Shown here: positions 43,886 to 52,400 of the stretch, in pieces
How the letters are laid out: every line of letters starts with the position of its first letter
Numbering within the stretch: position 1 is the stretch's first letter
Source: Xanthobacteraceae bacterium 501b
GTDB lineage: Bacteria > Pseudomonadota > Alphaproteobacteria > Rhizobiales > Xanthobacteraceae
DNA: 64,000 nt
Assembly (NCBI GenBank): GCA_000378025.1
Contig: KB899087.1
Location: 4,087,501-4,151,500, forward strand
Reading direction: 5' to 3'
Translations under genes and position numbers: made by a program
Notes under the pieces: model-generated
What the model was told of the DNA's origin: nothing
The model's input: only the letters and a program-made list of their open reading frames with translations
Databases searched by the model: none

Positions 43886-46800
43886 CTACTTGCCCTTCTT
43901 CTCCGCCTCCATGCGCGCCTTCAGGGCGAGCAGGGCGGCAAAGGGCGAATCCGGGTCGACCGGCTTGTCGCGACGCGGCTCGTTGCGCGATTCATGACGC
44001 GCCTCGTGCCGCGAATCCGGCCGGGAATGGCCGGCGCCACGGTCCGGCCGGTCGCCCCGCTCGGGACGCGGCGGACGCGGGCCCGAAGACCCGCGATTAT
44101 CGTCGCGGCGCGGCTCGCGCTCGCCTTCCGCGCGGGCGGGACGGGGCTCGCGCCGGTCCTCGCGGGGCGGACGACGGCCACGCTCGCCTTCGGGGCGATC
44201 ACCCTGGGGCCGCTCGCGGCGGGCGTCTGGTGCGGCGCCTTCCGCCGGCGCAACTGCGCCCGCGCGGGAAGACGCATCACGAGACGACGCATCGCGATGT
44301 CCGGGCTCGCGCGCGCCCTGGCCACCCCGGCGCGGCTGGTGCGCCGGGCGGTTCTGCCCCGGCGGCCGGCCGGGACGCCAGATTTCGATCATCGCCGGCT
44401 CGGCGGGCGCCTCGGCGGCGGCGGCCTCGGTCGTCGCGTCGGCAGCGGGCGCGGCTTCGGTCGCTTCCTCGAGCGCCGGCTCCACGGTCTGGTCGAACAC
44501 CGGGTCGGTAAACACCTCGCCGCTGACGGCGGCGTCCACCGGCAGGGCCTCGCGCGGGGCCTCCACCTCGGCGGACGCTTCCTCCAGCGCCGGCTCGACC
44601 GTCTGGTCGAAGGCGACATCGGCGGCTTCCGGCAGCGCGGCAACGGCGCCTGGCGCGGCGGCGGACGCGGCCTCGCCGTCGAGCGCGGGCTCCACGGTCT
44701 GGTCGAACACCGGGTCGGTGAACACTTCGCCGCTGAGGGCGGCGTCCACCGGCAGGGCCTCGCGCGGGGCGTCGATGTCGGCGGGGGCCTCTTCCAGCGC
44801 CGGCTCCACCGTCTGGTCGAAAGCGATATCGGTGCCGATGGGCAGCTCCGGGGCGGCCGGTTCAGCGGCGGCCGCCGCTTCCGGCACCGCCGCCTCGGCG
44901 GCAACAACCGGCGCGGCCGGGGCTTCCACCGGCGCCGGGCGGCGCTCCATGCGGTAGCCGAGCGAGCGCAGGATCGAGGCGAAATCCTCGCCGGCGCAGC
45001 CGGCCAGCGAGGTCATGGCGACGGTGGCGATGAAGCCATTGCCGTCGAACGCCCCCGCCGGCTTTTCGCCGGGCGAATTGGGCCGCCAGGCCAGGGCCGG
45101 GCGGATGAGGTCGGCGAGGCGCTCCAGAATGTCGACCCGCACCGCGCGCTCGCCCGCCACGCGGAAGCCGACGGCGCGGTAGAGCCCCTTCTGGATTTCC
45201 GGGTCGACCGGGATAGAGGTGCGGCCGGAGGCGGCCAGATGCGGCAGCTCGTCCAGCCCCTTCTGCTGCAGCCCGCCATGCTTGAGCGCCCAGAGCTGGG
45301 CGGCGAGGGCGCGCGGCGCCGGCTTGAGCAGCGTGGGAATGTAGATGTGGTGGGCACCGAAGCGCACGCCATGGCCGCGCAGCACCGCGCGGGCCTCCTG
45401 CGGCAGCGCCTTCATTTCCTCGGCCACGCGGTGGCGTTCCAGCACGCCGAGCGATTCGACCAGCTGGAAGGCGATGCCACGGCCGATGCCGGCCACGTCC
45501 TCGGCCTTGCCCAGCGCGATCAGCGCGCCGAGCAGCTTCTCGATATGGGCCTTCAGCCACAGTTCCATGCGGGCCTGCACCGCGTCGCGCGCGGGGCCGG
45601 TCAGGTGCTCGTCGGAGATCACCTTGAGGCGGGGGGTGAGCACCTCCTCGCCGGGAATGAGCTTGGCCACGGGATCGCCGATCCAGCGCAGCGTGCCGTC
45701 GGTGGAGAGCACGAAGGCATCGTCGGCGGCTTCCGAGAGGCGGTTGGCCCGCGTCTCGATCTCGCCGGCCAGCGCCTTCTGCGCGGCGGCGCGCAACGCC
45801 TTGGCCTCCGGCCCGCCGGCGGATGCGTCCGCCGCGAACTGGAAACCGAGCAGATGCCCGATGACGTGGCCTTCAACGACGACGTCGCCGGTCTTGGTGA
45901 TTTCTGTTTCGAGCATCGCGTTCTCTCGCAGGCGTCTCATCAGCACGCTGGTCCGGCGATCAACGAAGCGGTGGGCGAGCCGCTCGTGAAGCGCATCGGA
46001 AAGCCGGTCCTCCACACGCCGCGTGACACCCTGCCAGTGTTCCGGGTCGTCGAGCCAATCCGGCCGGTTCGCTGCGAAGGTCAAGGTGCGGACCTGCGCT
46101 ATACGTCCCGACAGGGTGTCTATGTCACCTTCCGCTCGGTCCGCCAAGGCCACTTGTTTGCTAAACCAGTCGGCGGAGAGCCGGCCGCGCCGCATCAGGT
46201 CGTCATAGACCGTCGCGACAAGGTCGGAATGCGAGGCCGGAGAGACCTTGCGGTAGTCCGGCAGCTGGCAGGCTTCCCACAGGCGCTCGATGGCCTGGGC
46301 GCTGGTGGCGAGGCGCCTGATCGCCGGGTCGCCGGCCAGCCGCTCCAGCACCAGCACGTCGTCGGCGGTCGGCGCGCGGGTCAGGCCCTCCTCGCGGGGA
46401 GGAATGGAGAGCGAGCGGTTGAGCGCCTCGATGCTGGAAAAATCCAGCACGCTGTTGCGCCATTGCGCCATGCGGTGCGGCTCGAAGGCGTGCGCTTCCA
46501 GCCGCTCCACCATCTCGGCGTCGAAGGGCGTGCAGCGCCCCGTCGTGCCGAAGGTGCCGTCGCGCTGGGCGCGGCCGGCGCGGCCGGCGATCTGCGCCAT
46601 CTCGCCCGGGTTGAGCCGGCGGAACTGCCAGCCGTCGAATTTGGTGTCGCCGGCGAAAGCGACATGGTCGACATCGAGATTGAGCCCCATGCCGATGGCG
46701 TCGGTGGCGACGAGATAATCCACGTCGCCATTCTGGTACATGGCGACTTGCGCGTTGCGGGTGCGGGGCGAGAGCGCGCCCAGCACCACCGCCGCCCCGC

Positions 46801-47419
46801 CCTGCTGGCGGCGGATCAGCTCGGCGATCGCGTAGACCTCGTCGGCCGAGAAGGCGACGATGGCCGAGCGGCGCGGCAGCCGGGTGATCTTCTTCTCGCC
46901 GGCGAAGGTGAGGTTGGACAGGCGCGGGCGCACCAGAATGTTCACGCCCGGCAGCAGCTTCTCCACCAGCGGGCGCATGGTGGCGGCGCCGAGCAGCAGC
47001 GTCTCCTCCCGCCCTCGCCGGTTCAGCAACCGCTCGGTGAACACATGGCCCCGGTCGAGATCGGCGGAGATCTGGATCTCGTCCAGCGCCACGAAGGCAA
47101 CGTCGAGATCCCGGGGCATCGCCTCCACCGTGGCGACCCAAAAGCGCGGATTGTCCGGCTTGATCCGCTCCTCGCCGGTGATCAGCGCCACATTGTGCTC
47201 GCCGGCCCGTTCCACCAGCTTGCCATAGACCTCGCGGGCGAGCAGGCGCAGCGGCAGGCCGATCAGCCCCGAGGAATGGCCGAGCATGCGATCGATCGCC
47301 AGGCTCGTCTTGCCGGTATTGGTCGGGCCGAGCACGGCGGTAACGCCGCGCGCGCGCTGGCCGGGCGGCAGCGGCGTGGTGGCGGGGCGCAGAAGGGCCG
47401 GCGGGGCGGCGATGTTCAT
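43886..47419 (-). CDS. Large Suv3-like DExH RNA helicase with repeat-rich C-terminus
   Basis: 1177 residues. Helicase core: Walker A GPTNTGKTSLAIDRM, DEIQISADLDRGHVF (motif II), GATMRPLVEKLLPGV, then SF2 motif VI region QIAGRAGRAQRDGTFGT and the Suv3 C-terminal domain (IPVDPEIQKGLYRAVGFRVA). From about residue 845 the sequence is Ala/Glu-rich with an internal repeat of FDQTVEPAL (four copies) in a two-fold ~75-residue unit, then a ~150-residue Arg/Gly/Glu-rich tail ending MEAEKKGK. Alphaproteobacterial helicases of this kind precede the S4 gene. ATG 47419 (MNIAAPP) is used; 47500 is less likely. Confidence 0.9.
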   Translation of the reverse strand: MNIAAPPALLRPATTPLPPGQRARGVTAVLGPTNTGKTSLAIDRMLGHSSGLIGLPLRLLAREVYGKLVERAGEHNVALITGEERIKPDNPRFWVATVEAMPRDLDVAFVALDEIQISADLDRGHVFTERLLNRRGREETLLLGAATMRPLVEKLLPGVNILVRPRLSNLTFAGEKKITRLPRRSAIVAFSADEVYAIAELIRRQQGGAAVVLGALSPRTRNAQVAMYQNGDVDYLVATDAIGMGLNLDVDHVAFAGDTKFDGWQFRRLNPGEMAQIAGRAGRAQRDGTFGTTGRCTPFDAEMVERLEAHAFEPHRMAQWRNSVLDFSSIEALNRSLSIPPREEGLTRAPTADDVLVLERLAGDPAIRRLATSAQAIERLWEACQLPDYRKVSPASHSDLVATVYDDLMRRGRLSADWFSKQVALADRAEGDIDTLSGRIAQVRTLTFAANRPDWLDDPEHWQGVTRRVEDRLSDALHERLAHRFVDRRTSVLMRRLRENAMLETEITKTGDVVVEGHVIGHLLGFQFAADASAGGPEAKALRAAAQKALAGEIETRANRLSEAADDAFVLSTDGTLRWIGDPVAKLIPGEEVLTPRLKVISDEHLTGPARDAVQARMELWLKAHIEKLLGALIALGKAEDVAGIGRGIAFQLVESLGVLERHRVAEEMKALPQEARAVLRGHGVRFGAHHIYIPTLLKPAPRALAAQLWALKHGGLQQKGLDELPHLAASGRTSIPVDPEIQKGLYRAVGFRVAGERAVRVDILERLADLIRPALAWRPNSPGEKPAGAFDGNGFIATVAMTSLAGCAGEDFASILRSLGYRMERRPAPVEAPAAPVVAAEAAVPEAAAAAEPAAPELPIGTDIAFDQTVEPALEEAPADIDAPREALPVDAALSGEVFTDPVFDQTVEPALDGEAASAAAPGAVAALPEAADVAFDQTVEPALEEASAEVEAPREALPVDAAVSGEVFTDPVFDQTVEPALEEATEAAPAADATTEAAAAEAPAEPAMIEIWRPGRPPGQNRPAHQPRRGGQGAREPGHRDASSRDASSRAGAVAPAEGAAPDARRERPQGDRPEGERGRRPPREDRREPRPARAEGEREPRRDDNRGSSGPRPPRPERGDRPDRGAGHSRPDSRHEARHESRNEPRRDKPVDPDSPFAALLALKARMEAEKKGK

Positions 47420-47608
47420 GGAGGCGTTCAGCTGGAACCGTTCGTGTGGGCGGGCCGGCGGGCGCTTGGTGCAGAGCGCGACCCGCTCCGATTGCAGCAA
47501 TCGGAGCGGGTGATGCGTTCTCTAGCACGCCGGGCCCGCAAGGGGGACGCTCGATATGGGGTGCCGCGTCGCAAATGCCCGTCCGGCGGCGAACCTCCGC
47601 CGCAACGG

Positions 47609-47647
47609 CTCAGGGCAGCCCCGCCTTGGCAGGGGTGGCGCGGGTGC
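47609..47647. repeat. 39-bp direct repeat, downstream copy
   Basis: Matches 48253-48291 at 37 of 39 positions (CTCAGGGCAGCCCCGCCTTG and following). It repeats the stop codon and last dozen codons of the DUF3108 gene but is not attached to one. It marks one edge of a ~644-bp unit. Confidence 0.85.
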
Positions 47648-47659
47648 AGGTTCTCCGGC

Positions 47660-48244
47660 TCAGTCGGATGGGTTTTCATCCAAATATGCGCGCCACTCCT
47701 GCATCATCGCGTCGAACTGATGTTTGTTAAACGCCGGAAAAGCGATGTCGCGCTGCTGCGCACCCTTCGCCCATGTGAAGAACACTGATCGAAAGGCGGT
47801 CGTCTCCATCCTGCCGATGTGAGCGGCCTCTATCATGGGCATAATTTTGTGCCTGGCAGGACCATTTTTCCAAAATTTAACGACGCCTGCAGCTGATACG
47901 AACCTGTCTGAGATTATATCCCGATTAATTTCAATCCAAACTGCTCCGCGCCAGGACTTACGGTAAGGAACGAACTCGTGCCAGCTGCTGAACGCATAAC
48001 GCTTATCGTAGTCGACCGCATCGAATGCTGCGAAGTCGAATAGACTCACGCCTCCCATTTTGCGGACACACGGAAATCTATCGGGGCTGGAGTCTCGGCC
48101 GGTTCCCCAGCGCTCCCGATCCGACAAATCTGGCGGCTCAGGAAGTAAACCGCCTGTCGCGATTATCTGGAGGAAGCGCTCTGCGCTAGTCGTGTGCCAG
48201 AGACCTCCGCACAGTCGGGCGTCTAGCTCCCCCAACCCAGCCAT
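47660..48244 (-). CDS. Unrecognised 194-residue protein on a 644-bp inserted unit
   Basis: Family not securely recognised. The N-terminus reads GLWHTTSAERFLQIIATGGL, which loosely resembles the opening of DarT/ADP-ribosyltransferase folds (H-x-T and GGL); then GGVSLFDFAAFDAV, WRGAVWIEINRDIISDRFVS and KIMPMIEAAHIG. No signal peptide or membrane helix. It starts 9 bases after the DUF3108 stop and has no strong ribosome binding site, so coupling to that gene is possible. Composition is lower in GC than its neighbours. It lies between two 39-bp direct repeats. The ADP-ribosyltransferase idea is weak. Confidence 0.65.
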   Translation of the reverse strand: MAGLGELDARLCGGLWHTTSAERFLQIIATGGLLPEPPDLSDRERWGTGRDSSPDRFPCVRKMGGVSLFDFAAFDAVDYDKRYAFSSWHEFVPYRKSWRGAVWIEINRDIISDRFVSAAGVVKFWKNGPARHKIMPMIEAAHIGRMETTAFRSVFFTWAKGAQQRDIAFPAFNKHQFDAMMQEWRAYLDENPSD

Positions 48245-48252
48245 TTGTATAA

Positions 48253-48291
48253 CTCAGGGCAGCCCCGCCTTGGCCGGGGTGGCGCGAGTGC
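48253..48291. repeat. 39-bp direct repeat, upstream copy (3' end of the DUF3108 gene)
   Basis: This copy contains the true stop codon and final codons (ATPAKAGLP) of the DUF3108 gene. The second copy lies 644 bp away at 47609. Such regeneration of a gene's 3' end is seen when an element inserts at it or when a segment is duplicated. Confidence 0.85.
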
Positions 48292-49096
48292 CGACCACGG
48301 CCCGCGTCTCGAAGGCTTCCGCCTCCAACTGGGCGATGCCGATCGCCGTCGTCACCGAGGCGCGGAACGGCACCAGCACGCGGGTGCCGGCCACCGGCGC
48401 CAGCCAGACGAACATGTCCTTGTTCTTCATCATGTATTTAACGCCGGCGCGGTTCGGCTTGTGGCCGGAGACCGGGCGATAGGCGATGCGGCAGACCACC
48501 GCCGGGCCGGCATAGCCCTTCTCGGCCTTCACCTCGTCGATACGCTCATAGCTGAGCGCGAGATCGTAGCGCTGGCGGCCGTCGAAAATGGAGAGCGTGC
48601 GCTCGCAGGCCTTGGCCGAGAGCGGGTCGTCGGTGCCCGGCACCATCACAAGCGCCGCCGTCATCGGGTCGAAGATGCCCTTCTTGTCCTTGTCCGCCAC
48701 CGGCACCCGGTCGGGCGAGGGAAACACCGGCGGCTCCACCCGCATGTCGGTGACGCCGCCGCCATTCATGACAAGCCGGATGGATTCGGTCTTCTTGTCC
48801 GACACCGCTTCCATGGCGAAGCTGCGCGGGGCAAGCTCGCCGCTGCGCACCGTGCCGCGCGCCCCCGCCGTGCCCTTGCCGGAGGAGACCGCCTGCACCA
48901 CGCCGGTAAGCCGGCCGCTGCCCGAGGCGATATAGGATGTGTCGTCGACCTCGATCAGCAGCGCCGCGCGGCCAAGCTCCAGCCCGCCCAGCGACATGCG
49001 GTAGCGCGCTTCCAGCCGCCCGTCGGCGCGGGCGTCCGCAACCATCGCGCCCGCGACGGCAACCGCCAGAAAGGCCGTGAGGCACACCCGCATCAT
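48254..49096 (-). CDS. DUF3108 domain-containing secreted protein
   Basis: 280 residues: signal peptide (VCLTAFLAVAVAGAMVADARA) then a beta-rich DUF3108 domain (LEARYRMSLGGLELGRAALL, IFDPMTAALVMVPG, YDLALSYERIDEVKAEKGYA, VCRIAYRPVSGH). Function unknown; it is regularly found just upstream of and divergent from rpmB in Hyphomicrobiales. It probably resides in the periplasm or outer membrane. The start is one of two adjacent ATGs. Confidence 0.88.
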   Translation of the reverse strand: MMRVCLTAFLAVAVAGAMVADARADGRLEARYRMSLGGLELGRAALLIEVDDTSYIASGSGRLTGVVQAVSSGKGTAGARGTVRSGELAPRSFAMEAVSDKKTESIRLVMNGGGVTDMRVEPPVFPSPDRVPVADKDKKGIFDPMTAALVMVPGTDDPLSAKACERTLSIFDGRQRYDLALSYERIDEVKAEKGYAGPAVVCRIAYRPVSGHKPNRAGVKYMMKNKDMFVWLAPVAGTRVLVPFRASVTTAIGIAQLEAEAFETRAVVGTRATPAKAGLP

Positions 49097-49246
49097 GAAG
49101 GCAGATTCCCGAATCGCCGTGACCCGAGGGCCGAAGCGTGAATTTATCCCTGTTTCGGATGTGTGGGGAAGGCGGCGGAACTGTGACTCGCCTCCTCACG
49201 AAGTCGCCAGCGGGCATTCGCCGGCACGGCTTCGCGCTCCCCGGCC

Positions 49247-49275
49247 TTGACGGCACAGGGACCGGCCCTTATAGG
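49247..49275 (+). promoter_or_regulatory. rpmB promoter
   Basis: TTGACG (49247-49252), a 17-base spacer and TATAGG (49270-49275), a near-consensus housekeeping promoter about 90 bases before rpmB. It lies in the 271-bp gap shared with the divergent DUF3108 gene. Confidence 0.7.
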
Positions 49276-49367
49276 AGCGCTCTCAATTTCCACGGATACC
49301 GGATGCGGGATCGTCGGGCGGACTATACGGCCTACGACGCAACGGTTTTGATACAAGGATGTCCACG

Positions 49368-49676
49368 ATGTCGCGTCGGTGCGAACTTACCGGGAAGGCG
49401 GTTCTGTCCGGCAATCGCGTGAGCCACTCCAACCGCAAGACCCGTCGGCGCTTTCTGCCGAATCTGGTGAACGTTACCCTCACCAGCGACGTGCTGAAGC
49501 GGTCGGTGAAGCTGCGCGTGAGCGCCAACGCCCTGAAGACCGTCGATCATCGCGGCGGCCTCGATGCGTTCCTGCTCAAGGCTCACACCGAAGAGCTGTC
49601 GCCGAAGGCGGCCGAGCTGAAGCGCGCCGTCGCCAAGGCGACCGTTGCCGTGGCGAGCGTCGCCGCCGCCGCCTGA
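49368..49676 (+). CDS. rpmB: 50S ribosomal protein L28
   Basis: 102 residues: [70 protein letters not shown], all L28 signatures. ATG 49368 is chosen because AAGGA lies 8 bases upstream and the family starts MSRRCE; ATG 49359 is in frame but too close to it. The Ala-rich C-terminal tail is usual in this order. A transporter gene follows 3 bases later. Confidence 0.96.
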   Translation: MSRRCELTGKAVLSGNRVSHSNRKTRRRFLPNLVNVTLTSDVLKRSVKLRVSANALKTVDHRGGLDAFLLKAHTEELSPKAAELKRAVAKATVAVASVAAAA

Positions 49677-49679
49677 GCG

Positions 49680-50306
49680 ATGACGACCGCCGGCACCAAG
49701 ATCCCGTTCAAGAGGCTCTCACTTCCCGTCATCGCCATGATGGCGGTGGTTGCGGCCTCGAACGTGCTTGTCCAGCATCCGGTCGAGCAATTTGGCCTGC
49801 AGGATTTCCTGACCTGGGGCGCCTTTACCTATCCGCTGGCCTTTCTGGTCAATGATCTGACCAATCGCCGCTTCGGCCCTGCCGGGGCGCGGCGCGTGGT
49901 CTATGCCGGTTTCGCCCTGGCGGTGCTGCTGTCGATCTGGCTGGCGACGCCGCGCATCGCGCTGGCTTCCGGCACGGCCTTCCTGTTCGGGCAGCTGCTG
50001 GATATCGGCGTGTTCAATCGCCTGCGGCGGATGAGCTGGTGGCAGGCGCCGCTGGCCGGCAGCCTGTTCGGCTCGGCCATCGACACGGCGCTGTTCTTCT
50101 CGCTCGCCTTTGCCGGCGATGCCGACATGTCCTTCCCCGTCACCTATGCCTCCACCGGCATCACCGTGCCGCTGTGGATGGGGCTGGCCTATTTCGACTT
50201 CCTGGTGAAGTTCGGCTTCGCGCTGCTCGCGCTCATCCCCTATGGCGCGCTGATGGGCTGGCTCAAGCCCTGGACCGGTGCCCCGGCCGACACCGCCGCG
50301 CGCTGA
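49680..50306 (+). CDS. yhhQ: Queuosine precursor transporter (YhhQ/VUT family)
   Basis: 208 residues, about six membrane helices: LPVIAMMAVVAASNVLVQHP, LTWGAFTYPLAFLVNDLTNR (a hallmark of the family), GQLLDIGVFNRLRRMSWWQA, LFGSAIDTALFFSLAF. The family imports queuine or its precursors, preQ0/preQ1. Three bases after rpmB and likely in its operon. Confidence 0.92.
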   Translation: MTTAGTKIPFKRLSLPVIAMMAVVAASNVLVQHPVEQFGLQDFLTWGAFTYPLAFLVNDLTNRRFGPAGARRVVYAGFALAVLLSIWLATPRIALASGTAFLFGQLLDIGVFNRLRRMSWWQAPLAGSLFGSAIDTALFFSLAFAGDADMSFPVTYASTGITVPLWMGLAYFDFLVKFGFALLALIPYGALMGWLKPWTGAPADTAAR

Positions 50307-50322
50307 AGCGCTTTCGATAAGA

Positions 50323-50706
50323 TTAGAACTTCAGGGCAGTTTGGTTGGGCTTTAGTTCTCCGATGTGGCGCTCTATCGCGGCAATTTTACTGGCGGTTGC
50401 GACGTACTCGTAACCAGCATAGTTAGACCCGAAACGAACAGCGCCGATGGATATCGCATCAGCCGATACGCGGAACTCGCAAGTCGCCGCCTGACGTATC
50501 AGCGCTCCGAACATATTCTGAGCGTCGAACGCTATAGTCACCCTGGACCCGTCGACTATGCCGCCGACGAATCGATACGTCGCTGGAGTTGAAATCAATC
50601 CCACGACCGTGCCGTCACACCATTTGATGGCGGGATCTTCCGCTGCGTGGGCGGGCCCTAAGATGCCCAGGCAAATCAACAGAGCTGCTCCAACCCTTCG
50701 CCGCAT
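50323..50706 (-). CDS. Small secreted hypothetical protein
   Basis: 127 residues by ATG 50706. Signal peptide (VGAALLICLGILGPAHA before AEDPA) and a compact domain of ~105 residues with two Cys (IKWCDGTVVG, TCEFRVSADA) that could form a disulfide. Unknown family. Composition is lower in GC than the neighbours. A longer reading from 50766 lacks a proper signal sequence. It converges with the yhhQ gene. Confidence 0.6.
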   Translation of the reverse strand: MRRRVGAALLICLGILGPAHAAEDPAIKWCDGTVVGLISTPATYRFVGGIVDGSRVTIAFDAQNMFGALIRQAATCEFRVSADAISIGAVRFGSNYAGYEYVATASKIAAIERHIGELKPNQTALKF

Positions 50707-50778
50707 ATCCGCCCCCCCCACCGATATCTCTGTGGGGAAGGTAGCACCTACTGCAGTTACGCGCATCGGTTAGCCCTC

Positions 50779-51777
50779 TCACTCGACCAGCGCGAAGCGC
50801 AGCAGCAGCGTGCGCTGGAGCGGGGAGAAATTGTCGTCGGAAATGAGGGTCAGGATCAGCTCGCCCGCCGCGTTGCGGTGCAGGGCGAGGCCTTCCATAT
50901 TGTCGATCGCGGCCAGCCGGTTGGCGGTCAGCAGCACTTCGCCGGTGATCACCGCCCCCGGCGTGATCGCGCTGAGCGGAAAGCGCCTCAGCCGCAGGGC
51001 GACGCCGCGCAGATAGTCGAAGCGGCGCTCCAGCAGATACACGGTGCCATCATCGGCCAGCGCGGCATCGGTGGCGGCGAACTCGTCGCTGCGCGCCACG
51101 GTGAAGCGCCCAAGCGGCTTGGGCTTGCCGAGCGGGCCGAACAGGAAGCCGGGCAGGGCGGCCGGATCGTCCGGGCTTTCCTCGGCGATGACGATCACCG
51201 CCGCCGGCACCCCGCCGGGCGGGGCCAGCAGCGTTTCCGGGCCCTGATTGCCGCCGAGCCGCGCCAAGGCCGGGTCGGAAATCAGCTTGGCGCCAAAGGC
51301 CCGCAGCGGCTCGGGCCCCGGAAACAGCCAGACCTCCTGCGCGCCCTCGATACCGACGAGAACGCCCGAGGGCACGCGGACCAGCGATTCGACGTCGCCG
51401 CGTCCCTGTTCGGACAGGGCCTTGCCATTGTCGGCCATCATCGGCGCCATCCGGGCATTGCGGATGCCTACCGGACGGTCGCCCTCGCTGGCGATGCGCC
51501 CGCTCAGCCACCAGCCCTTGTCGGTGACGGCGAGGAATTCCTCGCCCTTGGCATCCAGCACAAGGCCGGACACGCCGCCAAAGGTCGAGGAGGTGGAGGA
51601 CAGCACCAGCCCGCCGCGAAACTCCAGCGGGCCGAAGCGCACCGCGCCGCTGGCGTCGAGGCGTTCGATTGGCATGGCGGTGATGGTGATCGGCTGGGCC
51701 GGCGCCCGCGCTGGCGCCAGCGTCAGCAGGAGAGCGGCGGCGAGCAGCGGCAGCAGGCGGCGCAGGGCGCTTTGCAT
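50779..51777 (-). CDS. Esterase-like activity of phytase family protein
   Basis: 332 residues: signal peptide (RRLLPLLAAALLLTLAPARA) and a beta-propeller-like phytase/esterase-type domain (GGVSGLVLDAKGEEFLAVTD, KGWWLSGRI, IDNMEGLALHRNAAGELILT, DDNFSPLQRTLLLRF). The family has an acidic metal-binding pattern; its substrates are unknown and phytase activity is unproven. It starts 9 bases after the cytochrome b561 gene and is probably co-transcribed with it. Confidence 0.87.
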   Translation of the reverse strand: MQSALRRLLPLLAAALLLTLAPARAPAQPITITAMPIERLDASGAVRFGPLEFRGGLVLSSTSSTFGGVSGLVLDAKGEEFLAVTDKGWWLSGRIASEGDRPVGIRNARMAPMMADNGKALSEQGRGDVESLVRVPSGVLVGIEGAQEVWLFPGPEPLRAFGAKLISDPALARLGGNQGPETLLAPPGGVPAAVIVIAEESPDDPAALPGFLFGPLGKPKPLGRFTVARSDEFAATDAALADDGTVYLLERRFDYLRGVALRLRRFPLSAITPGAVITGEVLLTANRLAAIDNMEGLALHRNAAGELILTLISDDNFSPLQRTLLLRFALVE

Positions 51778-51786
51778 GGCCTGCCC

Positions 51787-52266
51787 TCAGCGCCGGGCCG
51801 GCAGCATGCGCAGGATCAGCCCGTCCCGCCGCACGAAATGGTGCCACAGCGCCGCCGCCACATGCGCCATCACGATGGCGGCGATGACATAGGCCAGCGC
51901 CACATGCACCGCGCCGGTCCAGCCCAGCGCCTTGCCGAAGGCGGTGATCGTCACCGCGCCGAGGATCGGCTGCAGCAGAATGAGCAGATAGAGCATTCCA
52001 TGCGTCGCCCGCGCCGCGATCTCGGCCGGCCGGCCCATGCCGGGGGGCAAGGGCGGCGCGGGGTGGCGCAGCCGCCAGGCGATGCGCGCCATCGCCAGCG
52101 CCAGGATGAGGTAGCCGGCATAGATATGGGTGTTGAACAGATAGAAGCGCGGCCCCGAGCCGCGCGGGAAATAGCCCCAGCTCCAGCCCGTGGCGAACTG
52201 CACCAGCACAAGGGCGGCCACCAGCCAATGCAGCAGGCGGGAGGTCCGGTCATAGGTCGCGGCCAT
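51787..52266 (-). CDS. cybB-like: Cytochrome b561 family protein
   Basis: 159 residues, four membrane helices: LHWLVAALVLVQFATGW (His ligand), FNTHIYAGYLILALAMARIA, ATHGMLYLLILLQPILGAVT, HVALAYVIAAIVMAHVAAAL with further His ligands. Binds two b hemes and moves electrons across or along the inner membrane; E. coli CybB is a superoxide:quinone oxidoreductase. Start MAATYDRTSR at 52266 is clear. It runs into the phytase-like gene. Confidence 0.9.
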   Translation of the reverse strand: MAATYDRTSRLLHWLVAALVLVQFATGWSWGYFPRGSGPRFYLFNTHIYAGYLILALAMARIAWRLRHPAPPLPPGMGRPAEIAARATHGMLYLLILLQPILGAVTITAFGKALGWTGAVHVALAYVIAAIVMAHVAAALWHHFVRRDGLILRMLPARR

Positions 52267-52400
52267 GGTCGATCTCTCTCGCGTGTCGCTCGAAGGTGGT
52301 CTTGCTCAGCTTCTCTTTTGCCGGTTTGCGCCGGGGCGCGCCGCCAGCCGAATCGACGCGGCGGCGCCCGGCATATTGCGGCGGCTTTCCTTTCCGTGCC

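Noticed and set aside
43994..47788. 1264-codon plus-strand frame opposite the helicase gene
   Set aside because: It lies antisense to the intact Suv3-like helicase. Low-complexity, no domain, and a product of high GC content.
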